Below are positions 17,369 through 25,982 of a DNA stretch of 41,131 nt, piece by piece. Each line of letters starts with the position of its first letter. The first letter of the stretch is position 1. Position numbers and translations under genes: made by a program. The notes below the pieces were generated by a model. It searched no databases. It was not told where the DNA came from and saw only the letters and a program-made list of their open reading frames with translations. The stretch is from Flavobacterium reichenbachii (lineage in GTDB: Bacteria > Bacteroidota > Bacteroidia > Flavobacteriales > Flavobacteriaceae): the NCBI RefSeq assembly GCF_002217435.1, contig NZ_MUHF01000039.1:1-41131 (forward strand), in the 5' to 3' direction.

Positions 17369-17890
17369 TTATTTGAATGTTTCTAACAACGCTGAAATTT
17401 CCATTTTTTGCTTAGAAACTGAAATTCTCCCCGAACGTACAAACTGCATTATTCCGTACGGTTTAAACTTTTCGTATAATTCTTCGATTTCAGAACGTCT
17501 TCCTGATTTTGAAATCACAAAGAAATCGCGAGAAACAGTTACAATAGTAGACTGACTCTCTTTGATAATATTCTGAATTTGTTTTTCATCAAACAATAAG
17601 CTTGATGCGATTTTGAATAAGGCATTTTCCAGATAAATTGTTTCTTCATCTGTATGATAAAATGCTTTTATTACCTCAATTTGTTTTTCTATCTGCCCAA
17701 CAATATTCTGAACCCATTTTTCTGTTGTATTGACTACAATAATAAACCTAGAAACATTCTCTATTTCTGATTCTGAAACGTTTAGACTTAATATATTAAT
17801 GTGGCGCTTTAAGAATATTCCAGATATTCTATTTAGTAAACCCACGTTATTTTCTGAATATACCGATATGGTAAATGTTTTATCTTCCAT
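17369..17890 (-). CDS. ilvN: Acetolactate synthase small (regulatory) subunit
   Basis: 173 residues. An N-terminal ACT domain (about residues 4-78: FTISVYSENNVGLLNRISGIFLKR) binds the feedback effector, normally valine. The C-terminal domain (about 80-165) completes the regulatory fold. Partner of the IlvB catalytic subunit. The gap to ilvB carries a GTTTCA-word inverted repeat (17909-17980), which might adjust the ratio of the two subunits, but that is speculation. Confidence 0.93.
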   Translation of the reverse strand: MEDKTFTISVYSENNVGLLNRISGIFLKRHINILSLNVSESEIENVSRFIIVVNTTEKWVQNIVGQIEKQIEVIKAFYHTDEETIYLENALFKIASSLLFDEKQIQNIIKESQSTIVTVSRDFFVISKSGRRSEIEELYEKFKPYGIMQFVRSGRISVSKQKMEISALLETFK

Positions 17891-17908
17891 TGTTTTTTAG
17901 TTTTATTT

Positions 17909-17980
17909 GTTTCATGTTTCATGTTTCATGTTTCAAGTTCTGATGGGAACGTGAAACGTGAAACTTAAAACTTAAAACTT
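17909..17980. repeat. GTTTCA-word inverted-repeat element inside the ilv operon
   Basis: Four tandem GTTTCA(T/A) words at 17909-17938 on the plus strand are followed, after a short loop, by GTGAAACGTGAAACTTAAAA-type words to about 17980. The element lies between ilvB and ilvN in what is otherwise a continuous operon. Confidence 0.75.
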
Positions 17981-17986
17981 TTTTTC

Positions 17987-19675
17987 CTAACTTAATCTAA
18001 TTTCTGAAACACAAGCTCCTGTTGGAATCATTGGGAAAACGTTATTTTCTTTTTCTACCATAACTTCTAAGAAGTAAGAATCTTTTGAAGCCAGCATTTC
18101 TGCAACTGCTGCATCCAGATCTTCTCTTTGTGACACTTTTTTAGATTTAATATGATAACCTTCGGCTATTGCAACAAAATTTGGATTAATCATTTTTGTC
18201 GAAGCATATCTATTGTCAAAAAATAATTCCTGCCATTGACGTACCATTCCTAAAAATTCATTGTTTAAAACAACAATCTTAACCGGAACTTGAGTCTGGA
18301 ATATAGTTCCTAATTCCTGAATCGTCATCTGGAAACCACCGTCTCCAATAATTGCTACAACTTCGCGATCTGGTCTCCCCATTTTGGCTCCAATTGCAGC
18401 CGGCAATGCAAATCCCATAGTTCCTAAACCTCCAGAAGTAATATTACTTTTGGTTGAATTAAATTTAGCATATCGGCAGGCAAACATCTGATGCTGACCT
18501 ACATCTGAAACAATTATAGCATCACCTTTTGAGTGTTTGTTAATCATTTCCAAAGTTTCTCCCATTGATATTCCTTTACCGTTTGTTGGGTTTAACTCTT
18601 CGTTAATAACTGTTTCTATCTCGATTTTATGCAGTTCTTTAAATTCATTATGCCACAAATCATGAGATTTTGATTCAATAAGAGGTAATAAAGCAGTTAG
18701 AGCTTCTTTTACATCTCCTAAAACAGCAACTTCTGTTTTTACATTTTTATCAACTTCTGCAGGATCAATTTCAAAGTGAATTACTTTTGCCTGTTTTGCA
18801 TATGTTTTTAGATTTCCCGTAACACGGTCATCAAAACGCATTCCTAAAGCAATTAAGACATCACATTCGTTCGTCAGCATATTTGGTCCGTAATTTCCGT
18901 GCATTCCAAGCATACCAACATTTAACGGGTGATTTGTTGGCAAAGCAGAAAGTCCTAAAATAGTCCAGCCAGCCGGAATTCCAGATTTTTCAATGAATGC
19001 TTTTAGTTGTTCTTCGGCTTGACCGAGAATAATCCCCTGACCAAAAACAATAAAAGGTTTTTTTGCACTATTAATTATTTCAGCAGCTTCGGCCACTTTG
19101 TCTAATTTTAATTTAGGAACCGGAACATAACTTCTGATTGCCGTACATTTTTCATAACTAAAATCAAACTCATCAAACTGAGCATTTTTAGTAATATCAA
19201 TTAATACTGGTCCCGGACGTCCAGAACGAGCGATATAAAATGCTTTTGCAATAATTTCCGGAATTTCAGAAGCTTCTGTAATCTGGTAATTCCATTTTGT
19301 AACCGGAGTTGAAATCCCGATAATATCAGTTTCCTGAAATGCATCAGAACCTAATAAATGTTTTCCAACCTGACCTGTAATACAAACCATTGGCGTTGAA
19401 TCGATCTGCGCGTCTGCAATTCCGGTAACTAAATTTGTAGCTCCCGGTCCAGAAGTTGCAATTGCTACTCCTACTTTTCCTGTAGCTCTTGCATATCCTT
19501 GCGCGGCATGCGTTGCACCTTGTTCATGACGTACTAAAACATGGTGTAATTGATCTTGAAATTTATATAATTCGTCATAAACCGGCATTATGGCTCCTCC
19601 TGGATATCCATAAACCAAGTCTACTCCTTCTGCTAATAAACATCTTATAACGGCTTCTGCCCCTGATATTTTCAT
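17987..19675 (-). CDS. ilvB: Acetolactate synthase large (catalytic) subunit
   Basis: 562 residues, a ThDP- and FAD-dependent enzyme that condenses pyruvate with pyruvate or 2-oxobutyrate. The catalytic Glu51 lies in VRHEQGATHAAQGYARATG. The FAD/central domain is at about 190-330, and the ThDP-binding motif IGDGGFQMTIQELGTIF lies near residue 440, ending in the VVLNNEFLGMVRQWQ segment. Length is normal. Second gene of the operon, 66 nt after ilvD. Confidence 0.96.
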   Translation of the reverse strand: MKISGAEAVIRCLLAEGVDLVYGYPGGAIMPVYDELYKFQDQLHHVLVRHEQGATHAAQGYARATGKVGVAIATSGPGATNLVTGIADAQIDSTPMVCITGQVGKHLLGSDAFQETDIIGISTPVTKWNYQITEASEIPEIIAKAFYIARSGRPGPVLIDITKNAQFDEFDFSYEKCTAIRSYVPVPKLKLDKVAEAAEIINSAKKPFIVFGQGIILGQAEEQLKAFIEKSGIPAGWTILGLSALPTNHPLNVGMLGMHGNYGPNMLTNECDVLIALGMRFDDRVTGNLKTYAKQAKVIHFEIDPAEVDKNVKTEVAVLGDVKEALTALLPLIESKSHDLWHNEFKELHKIEIETVINEELNPTNGKGISMGETLEMINKHSKGDAIIVSDVGQHQMFACRYAKFNSTKSNITSGGLGTMGFALPAAIGAKMGRPDREVVAIIGDGGFQMTIQELGTIFQTQVPVKIVVLNNEFLGMVRQWQELFFDNRYASTKMINPNFVAIAEGYHIKSKKVSQREDLDAAVAEMLASKDSYFLEVMVEKENNVFPMIPTGACVSEIRLS

Positions 19676-19741
19676 AGTATATTTTTTTTATCAATGTCAA
19701 CTTTAATTAAATTGACCTTGATTTTTGATATTGTTATTTTA

Positions 19742-21415
19742 TTAATTATCGGTAACGCAGCCTGTAGAAGCACTTGACACCGATCTTGCGTATTTAAGTA
19801 AAACTCCTTTTGTAACTTTTAACGGTGGCTGAACCCAAGCCGCTTTTCTAGCTGCAAATTCTTCGTCAGATATTTTCAGGTCGATTGTATTTTTTACAGC
19901 ATCGATAGCAATTAAATCTCCATCTTTTACTAAAGCAATACCACCACCATCATAAGCTTCTGGTGTAATATGTCCTACGACAAAGCCATGTGAACCTCCA
20001 GAGAATCTGCCGTCTGTGATTAGCGCACAAGTGCTTCCTAATCCGGCTCCAATAATCGCAGATGTAGGCTTTAGCATTTCAGGCATCCCCGGACCACCTT
20101 TTGGTCCACAATACCTGATGACGACTACACTGCCTGGTTTTATTTTTCCCGCCTCAAGACCAGGAATTACTTCAAATTCTCCTTCAAATACAACAGCAGG
20201 CCCTTCAAAATATTCTCCTTCCTTGCCGCTTATTTTTGCCACAGCACCTTCAGAAGCAAGATTTCCGTATAAAACCTGAATGTTTCCAGTTGGCTTTAAA
20301 GCTTTATGAATTTCATGAATTACTTCTTGTCCATCTTGTAAATCCGGTACAGAAGCTAAATTTTCAGCTACTGTTTTTCCTGTTACTGTCAAACAATCTC
20401 CATGGATTAAACCTACGCTTAATAAATATTTCATTACCGAAGGAATTCCGCCAGCAGCATGTATATCTTCCATCATGTATTTACCACTTGGCTTCATATC
20501 AGCCAAAACAGGTGTCCTGTCATTAATTGCCTGAAAATCATCCAGCGTAATTTTGATATCAACAGCGTGAGCCATTGCAATTAAGTGCATAACTGCATTT
20601 GTAGAACCTCCTAAAACTGCTACAATTGTAATAGCATTTTCAAAAGCTTTACGAGTCATAATATCTCTTGGTTTAATATCTTTTTCTAATAAAATTTTAA
20701 TAGCAGCTCCGGCAGCAAGACATTCGTCTCTTTTTTCCTGACTCAATGCAGGATTAGAAGAACTGTATGGCAAACTCATTCCTAATGCTTCAATCGCAGA
20801 AGACATTGTATTTGCAGTATACATACCGCCGCAAGCACCAGCTCCCGGACAGGCATTTTGAATAACACCTTTGAAATCTTCTGGAGTAATTTCGTTTTTT
20901 ACTTTTTTTCCTAAAGCTTCAAAAGCAGAAACAATATTTAAAGATTCACCTTTCCATTTTCCAGAGTGAATTGAACCTCCGTAAACCATCATCGAAGGGC
21001 GGTTTAAACGTCCCATAGCAATAAGAGCTCCAGGCATATTTTTATCGCAGCCCGGAATTGCAATTACACCATCATACCATTGTCCGCCTACAACGGTTTC
21101 AATAGAATCTGCAATTACGTCACGAGAAACTAATGAAAAACGCATTCCTTCTGTTCCATTAGAAATTCCGTCACTAACACCAATGGTATTAAAAATAAGT
21201 CCGACAAGATCAACATCCCAAACACCTTTTTTAACATCTTTTGCTAAATCGTTCAAGTGCATGTTACAAGTGTTACCATCGTAACCCATACTCACAATAC
21301 CAACTTGTGCTTTTTTCAGATCTTCTTCAGTTAAACCAATACCATACAACATGGCTTGCGCTGCAGGTTGTGTTTGATCTTGAGTGATGGTTTTGCTGTA
21401 CTTATTTAATTCCAT
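19742..21415 (-). CDS. ilvD: Dihydroxy-acid dehydratase
   Basis: 557 residues, an iron-sulfur dehydratase for the third step of valine and isoleucine synthesis. The three cluster-ligand cysteines are visible: Cys50 (DGNTCNMH), Cys123 (PGCDKNMPG) and Cys195 (GAGACGGMYTANTMS). The DGRFSGGSHGFVVGHITPEA segment near the C-terminus is typical. First structural gene of the operon, preceded by the attenuator leader at 21501-21578 and its terminator at 21447-21476. Confidence 0.96.
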   Translation of the reverse strand: MELNKYSKTITQDQTQPAAQAMLYGIGLTEEDLKKAQVGIVSMGYDGNTCNMHLNDLAKDVKKGVWDVDLVGLIFNTIGVSDGISNGTEGMRFSLVSRDVIADSIETVVGGQWYDGVIAIPGCDKNMPGALIAMGRLNRPSMMVYGGSIHSGKWKGESLNIVSAFEALGKKVKNEITPEDFKGVIQNACPGAGACGGMYTANTMSSAIEALGMSLPYSSSNPALSQEKRDECLAAGAAIKILLEKDIKPRDIMTRKAFENAITIVAVLGGSTNAVMHLIAMAHAVDIKITLDDFQAINDRTPVLADMKPSGKYMMEDIHAAGGIPSVMKYLLSVGLIHGDCLTVTGKTVAENLASVPDLQDGQEVIHEIHKALKPTGNIQVLYGNLASEGAVAKISGKEGEYFEGPAVVFEGEFEVIPGLEAGKIKPGSVVVIRYCGPKGGPGMPEMLKPTSAIIGAGLGSTCALITDGRFSGGSHGFVVGHITPEAYDGGGIALVKDGDLIAIDAVKNTIDLKISDEEFAARKAAWVQPPLKVTKGVLLKYARSVSSASTGCVTDN

Positions 21416-21446
21416 TATTGTATTATTTTTTTTTAATTTTTATTCC

Positions 21447-21476
21447 AAAAAAAAACCTTCCAGTATTTGGAAGGTT
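21447..21476 (-). terminator. ilv attenuator terminator
   Basis: A 9-bp stem AACCTTCCA/TGGAAGGTT with a 5-nt loop. On the minus strand it is followed by a T run of nine or more. It sits between the leader peptide and the ilvD start. GGAATGGT in the last leader codons (21512-21505) can pair with ACC-TTCC of its first arm with one bulged U, giving a candidate antiterminator. Confidence 0.85.
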
Positions 21477-21500
21477 TGTAATATAGTTTTTCAATTATAT

Positions 21501-21578
21501 TTATACCATTCCCGATGCAGATGTGCTAAACACATTGACAACAACGACAGAAGTAATAATAATTGAGATTTGCATCAT
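21501..21578 (-). CDS. ilv operon leader peptide
   Basis: A 25-codon ORF starting ATG-ATG, too short for routine gene calling. Isoleucine codons occupy positions 4 and 6-8, and valine codons 11-14, 16 and 25, so about 40% of the peptide is Ile/Val in two runs (III and VVVV). It sits between a TACTTTTG promoter element and an intrinsic terminator ahead of ilvD. Starvation for charged Ile or Val tRNA should stall the ribosome in the runs and expose the antiterminator bases in codons 23-25. A ribosome reaching the stop should cover them and allow termination. Confidence 0.9.
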   Translation of the reverse strand: MMQISIIITSVVVVNVFSTSASGMV

Positions 21579-21595
21579 TTAATTTTTTAGTATTA

Positions 21596-21626
21596 CAAAA
21601 GTAAAAAAACTTTAAGAACTAAAAAA
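21596..21626 (-). promoter_or_regulatory. Promoter of the ilv operon
   Basis: On the minus strand TACTTTTG (21603 to 21596) matches TAnnTTTG. Exactly 19 nt upstream is TTTT, one base off the -33 TTTG. The leader ATG lies about 18 nt downstream, so the leader would start almost at the mRNA 5' end. Confidence 0.6.
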
Positions 21627-21685
21627 ATAAAATCTCAACATTTTCAATACTTCTTGTTACTTATTTCATTATTTTAATAAAATTT

Positions 21686-22804
21686 TTAAACAATTGTCGA
21701 TTGTCCTATATGAACGTTGTCATTATTAAAATACAGTAAATCATCTTTACTGAAAATGAAGTTTGAAACAAACTCCCCTACTTCATTTGTACCAAATTTT
21801 GAATCTGGTTTCAAATCAACCGTAACCACTTTGTATTCAATAGCTTTTTCAACAGCCTGATAAATAACATTCGCTTCTTTAAATAATCCGAAATGCTCTA
21901 ACAGCATTGCTGCTGATAAAATAGAAGCAATTGGGTTGGCAATATTTTTTCCTTTTGCCTGAGGATAAGATCCGTGGATTGGTTCAAACAAAGCATTTTT
22001 CTCTCCTAAAGAAGCCGATGCCAATAAACCAATCGAACCTGTAATTACGCTGGCTTCATCTGATAAAATATCTCCAAATAAATTCTCTGTCAAAATCACA
22101 TCAAATTGTTTTGGATTTAAGATCAACTGCATTGCAGCATTATCTACAAATAAAAAGTCTAAAGCAACATCTGGATAATCTGCACTCACTTTCTGAACTA
22201 CTTTTCTCCATAATCTTGAAGTTTCCAAAACATTTGCTTTGTCCACCATTGTCAGCTTTTTGCGTCGGTTTTGTGCCGATTTAAAAGCTAAGTGTGCAAT
22301 TCTGGTGATTTCTTCTTCTGAATACTCACATAAATCTGAAGCGTGTGTTCCTTCTTCATTCAATGTTTTTGCTCCGAAATAAGCACCGCCTGTTAATTCT
22401 CTGAAAATAGTAAAATCTGCTCCTTCTATAATTTCTCTCTTTAAAGGAGAAGCATCAATTAATGATTTATACGGTTTTATTGGGCGTATGTTTGCAAACA
22501 AACCTAATTCTTTACGAAGTTTCAATAATCCCTGCTCCGGACGCACTTTTGCATTTGGATTATTATCATATTTAGGATCTCCGATAGCGCCAAATAAAAC
22601 TGCATCTGTGTTTAAACAAAGATTTAGTGTTTGTTCCGGCAGCGGATTTCCGGTTTTGTCAATAGCAATTGCTCCCATGAGTGCTTCTTCAAAAACAAAT
22701 TCATGATTGTACACTTCGCCAATGGCGTATAATGCCTTTTTGGCTTGTAAAATTACTTCCGGTCCAATTCCGTCTCCTGGTAAAACTGCTATTTTCAAAT
22801 TCAT
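21686..22804 (-). CDS. leuB: 3-Isopropylmalate dehydrogenase
   Basis: 372 residues, the NAD- and Mg-dependent oxidative decarboxylation step of leucine synthesis. Typical motifs are LPGDGIGPEV at residues 8-17, the substrate-binding arginines in KVRPEQGLLKLRKELGLFAN, and LTENLFGDILSDEASVITGS for the metal site, followed by EPIHGSYPQAKGKNIANP. The protein runs about 20 residues past the usual end, with a polar tail (FNNDNVHIGQSTIV). Co-directional with leuA (93 nt gap). No leuC or leuD is adjacent. Confidence 0.95.
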   Translation of the reverse strand: MNLKIAVLPGDGIGPEVILQAKKALYAIGEVYNHEFVFEEALMGAIAIDKTGNPLPEQTLNLCLNTDAVLFGAIGDPKYDNNPNAKVRPEQGLLKLRKELGLFANIRPIKPYKSLIDASPLKREIIEGADFTIFRELTGGAYFGAKTLNEEGTHASDLCEYSEEEITRIAHLAFKSAQNRRKKLTMVDKANVLETSRLWRKVVQKVSADYPDVALDFLFVDNAAMQLILNPKQFDVILTENLFGDILSDEASVITGSIGLLASASLGEKNALFEPIHGSYPQAKGKNIANPIASILSAAMLLEHFGLFKEANVIYQAVEKAIEYKVVTVDLKPDSKFGTNEVGEFVSNFIFSKDDLLYFNNDNVHIGQSTIV

Positions 22805-22897
22805 AATGCCTCGTTCTTTATGTATTTAAATCTTTATTTTTTTCTTTCTTCTTTGCTTGCTCTATTCTCCTTCTTCTTTCCTCTATTCTCTTTTCAA

Positions 22898-24079
22898 CTA
22901 ACTTCTAATTAAATCACCTTCAATTTTAGAAGCTTCAATAATTTGGTGAATATCTGCATCTATCACTTCTTTTTTAATATCAGCGAATTTCAAAAACTCA
23001 ACATATACAATATCCAATTGTACTTTAGTAAGCTCGTAACCTACTTTTTTAGCTCTGTAAGCCAAAGCTGCTCTTCCGCTTCTTGCTGTTAGAATAATTG
23101 AAGATTCGTTAACACCCACATCAAGTGGATCCATGATTTCGTAAGTCGCTCTATTTTTGATCACGCCATCCTGGTGAATTCCAGAACTGTGTGCAAAAGC
23201 ATTTGCTCCAACAATCGCTTTATTTGGCTGCACGATCATTCCCATACTTTCAGAAACCAAACGACTCATTTCGTTTAATTCTCTTGTATTAATATTAGTA
23301 TCTAAATTAAGGTATGGATGTTGTTTGAAAATCATCACCACTTCTTCAAGTGCTGTATTTCCCGCTCTTTCTCCAATACCATTTATAGTACACTCAATTT
23401 GTCTTGCACCGTTTATAGCGCCAGAAATAGAATTGGCAGTTGCCATTCCTAAATCATTATGGCAGTGACATGAAAGGATTACGTTTTCGATTCCTTTTAC
23501 GTTTTCTTTTAAATATTTAATTTTTGCTCCGTACTCTTCCGGAAGGCAATATCCTGTTGTATCCGGAATATTTAATACTGTTGCTCCCGATTTAATAACT
23601 TCTTCGCAAACTTTTGCTAAGAAAGCATTATCAGTTCTACCAGCATCTTCTGCATAAAACTCAACATCTTCTACATAAGATTTTGCATGTGCTACAGCAT
23701 ATTTTGCTCTTGCAATAATATCTTCGGGCGTAGTATTTAATTTATGGAGGATATGAGATTGTGAAGTTCCGATTCCAGTATGGATTCTTGGTCTTTTTGC
23801 ATGTTTTAAGGCAGCTGCTGCAACATCAATATCGTTTTTTACAGCTCTAGTCAATCCGCAGACGGTGGCATTTTCTACAATTTTACAAATCTCAGAGACC
23901 GATAAAAAATCGCCCGGACTTGACACTGGAAAACCTGCTTCGATGATATCAACTCCCATTTTGTCTAGTCGTTCTGCGATAACTAATTTTTGCTTAGTAT
24001 CTAACTTACATCCTGGAACTTGTTCACCATCGCGCAAAGTGGTGTCAAAAATTTGAACTTTCTCTCTATTCATATTCAT
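22898..24079 (-). CDS. leuA: 2-Isopropylmalate synthase, short form
   Basis: 393 residues, the TIM-barrel condensing enzyme that commits 2-oxoisovalerate and acetyl-CoA to leucine. Motifs: DTTLRDGEQVPG at residues 12-23, metal ligands in LSCHCHNDLG near 204-213, GIGERAGNTALEEV near 236, and NAFAHSSGIHQDG near 297. The protein ends after the linker region and lacks the C-terminal regulatory domain of about 120 residues that binds leucine in full-length LeuA (about 510 residues). The frame is intact and the end is clean, so this looks like a natural short form. It should be insensitive to classical leucine feedback. Citramalate or homocitrate synthase is less likely given the leuB neighbour. 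Confidence 0.9.
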   Translation of the reverse strand: MNMNREKVQIFDTTLRDGEQVPGCKLDTKQKLVIAERLDKMGVDIIEAGFPVSSPGDFLSVSEICKIVENATVCGLTRAVKNDIDVAAAALKHAKRPRIHTGIGTSQSHILHKLNTTPEDIIARAKYAVAHAKSYVEDVEFYAEDAGRTDNAFLAKVCEEVIKSGATVLNIPDTTGYCLPEEYGAKIKYLKENVKGIENVILSCHCHNDLGMATANSISGAINGARQIECTINGIGERAGNTALEEVVMIFKQHPYLNLDTNINTRELNEMSRLVSESMGMIVQPNKAIVGANAFAHSSGIHQDGVIKNRATYEIMDPLDVGVNESSIILTARSGRAALAYRAKKVGYELTKVQLDIVYVEFLKFADIKKEVIDADIHQIIEASKIEGDLIRS

Positions 24080-24108
24080 TTATTTAATGTAATTTCACAT
24101 CTTGATAA

Positions 24109-24139
24109 CAAATATATGTTGTACCTCTTCAGCACCAAA
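24109..24139 (-). promoter_or_regulatory. Consensus Bacteroidota promoter of leuAB
   Basis: On the minus strand TTTG (24139-24136), exactly 19 nt, then TATATTTG (24116-24109): a full match to TTTG-N19-TAnnTTTG. The leuA ATG lies about 30 nt downstream. There is no room for an attenuator leader. Confidence 0.8.
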
Positions 24140-24228
24140 TTCATTTTAATGAAATTATACTGTTCATAACACAATTTATAACGAGTTAAACTTCTAATAA
24201 TCAATAATTTATATTATTATTTTTTACA

Positions 24229-25773
24229 ATGGCTAACCATCAAAAAGATTTCTTATTTGTTCTTATAAAATCCCTTTCTAAATCTGAAAAAAGACAGTTT
24301 AAAATTTTTGCAAGCAGATTAGAGACAAGTTCGAATACTAAATTCATTGAATTATTTAATATTTTAGATAAGTCTGAAACCTACGATGAAAAGCTTATTC
24401 TAAAGAGCGGAATCATCAAAAAAATACAGTTATCTAATTTAAAATCATACTTATACAAACAAATTTTAGTAAGTATTCGACTGAATATTCCAAGCCAGAA
24501 TATTCGATATCAATTGCGCGAACAAATAGATTTTGCGGGAATCCTATATAATAAAGGATTGTATAAACAGAGTTTAAAGATTCTGGATAAAACAAAAATG
24601 ATTGCGCTTGAAAATGATGAAAAATATATGGCGTATGAAATTGTAGAGTTCGAAAAACTAATCGAATCGCAATATATTACACGAAGTATTCAAGGCCGCG
24701 CTGACGAATTGGTGATTCAGGCAAAAGAACTAAACTACAGAAATACGATTTCGAGCAAATTATCAAATTTATCATTGCAGCTTTACGGAATCATGCTCAA
24801 AACTGGTTACGTAAAAAATGATGAAGAATACAAATACATTGATGATTATTTTAATAAACATATTTCTAAGTTAGACGAAAGCAAGTTTGGCTTCCGCGAA
24901 AAATATTGGTTTTATAATGCTAATTTGTGGCGCAGTTTCTTGGTTCAGGACTTTTTGGCCAGTTATAAATATGCTTATAAATGGGTGACATTATTTTATG
25001 ACAACCCAAATATGATCTATCAGAATCCAGTTTTTTTTCTAAAAGGAAACCATTACTTTTTGGAATCTCTGTATATGCTAAAGTATAAATCGAATTTCAA
25101 AAAATACTTATCGGTTTTAGAAGATACCATACAAGATGAAAAATTTCCTGTAAACGATAACATTGCATCTCTATCATTTCTGTACGTATACAATAATAAG
25201 CTGAATCTGCATATTTTAGAAGGTACTTTTGAAGAAAGTGAATACCTGATTCCTGAAATTTTAGAAAAAATAAAGTTACACAGTGAACATCTGGACGAAC
25301 ACCACGAAATGTTGTTCTTCTACAAAATTGCTTCGATTTACTTTGGAAATGAAAAATATACTGAATGTATTTTTTATTTGGATAAAATCATCAACAACAA
25401 AAACTTAACTATGCGTGAGGATTTAATGTGTTTTGCGAGACTCTTATCTTTAATTGCACATTACGAGTTGGGAAAAGATTATTATTTAGAAAATCATCTT
25501 AAAAGCACCTATAAGTTTTTGTTGAAAATGAACGACTTACACGAAGTTCAAAAAGAAATCATCAAATTTTTACGAAATCTGAATAACTTTTATCCCGCAG
25601 ATATTAAGAAGGAATTTAAAAAGATGCATGCTCGATTTGTAGAGCTTGAAAAGAATACGTACGAAAAAAGAGCTTTTCTATATTTAGACATTATTTCGTG
25701 GCTTGAAAGTAAAATTGAAAACCGCAAAATTGCTGCTATAATTAAGGAAAAAGCGAAACTGAATAGTCGTTAG
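24229..25773 (+). CDS. Large helical-repeat protein of unknown function
   Basis: 514 residues with no signal peptide, membrane segment or catalytic motif. It is rich in Lys, Tyr, Leu and Ile and built from long helices in tandem (for example ILYNKGLYKQSLKILDKTKM near residue 105), in the style of TPR-like alpha-solenoids. The N-terminus (KDFLFVLIKSLSKSEKRQFKIFA) is characteristic of a conserved Bacteroidota family whose function I do not know. It is divergent from leuA with 149 nt between them and followed by a strong terminator-like hairpin. A protein-interaction role is possible. Confidence 0.75.
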   Translation: MANHQKDFLFVLIKSLSKSEKRQFKIFASRLETSSNTKFIELFNILDKSETYDEKLILKSGIIKKIQLSNLKSYLYKQILVSIRLNIPSQNIRYQLREQIDFAGILYNKGLYKQSLKILDKTKMIALENDEKYMAYEIVEFEKLIESQYITRSIQGRADELVIQAKELNYRNTISSKLSNLSLQLYGIMLKTGYVKNDEEYKYIDDYFNKHISKLDESKFGFREKYWFYNANLWRSFLVQDFLASYKYAYKWVTLFYDNPNMIYQNPVFFLKGNHYFLESLYMLKYKSNFKKYLSVLEDTIQDEKFPVNDNIASLSFLYVYNNKLNLHILEGTFEESEYLIPEILEKIKLHSEHLDEHHEMLFFYKIASIYFGNEKYTECIFYLDKIINNKNLTMREDLMCFARLLSLIAHYELGKDYYLENHLKSTYKFLLKMNDLHEVQKEIIKFLRNLNNFYPADIKKEFKKMHARFVELEKNTYEKRAFLYLDIISWLESKIENRKIAAIIKEKAKLNSR

Positions 25774-25831
25774 TTTTCAATCTCAATCCCGAAACCCCGA
25801 AGTAATTCCAAATCCCAATCGTTTACAACAC

Positions 25832-25871
25832 AACCTTTGTCAAAGTTTAAAACTTTGACAAAGGTTTTTTT
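25832..25871 (+). terminator. Long perfect terminator hairpin
   Basis: A near-continuous 17-bp inverted repeat (AACCTTTGTCAAAGTTT and its complement) followed by T7, downstream of the helical-repeat gene. Its A-rich opposite side is weaker, so it acts mainly on the plus strand. Confidence 0.8.
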
Positions 25872-25912
25872 ACGCAAAATGACAACTTATGAGAACTTAC
25901 TTAAAACAACAA

Positions 25913-25941
25913 ACCCGACAGGTTTTTAAAACCTGTCGGGT
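25913..25941. repeat. 14-bp perfect inverted repeat (CCCGACAGG hairpin)
   Basis: ACCCGACAGGTTTT, one central T, then AAAACCTGTCGGGT. GC-rich at its base, unlike its surroundings. I recall similar hairpins scattered in Flavobacterium genomes. It lies just after the M1 peptidase stop on that gene's strand and may be its terminator or a dispersed repeat. Confidence 0.7.
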
Positions 25942-25982
25942 GTATTAAACGTAAAAAATCCGAAACTACAACAATTGGATTT

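Noticed and set aside
21384..21566. 60-codon plus-strand frame over the ilv leader
   Set aside because: It is the complement of the leader peptide and terminator, which explain the sequence; no family features.
22898..24079. leuA as a truncated pseudogene
   Set aside because: All catalytic motifs are intact, the promoter is a perfect match and the frame ends cleanly; short LeuA-type enzymes occur naturally, so a natural short form fits better.
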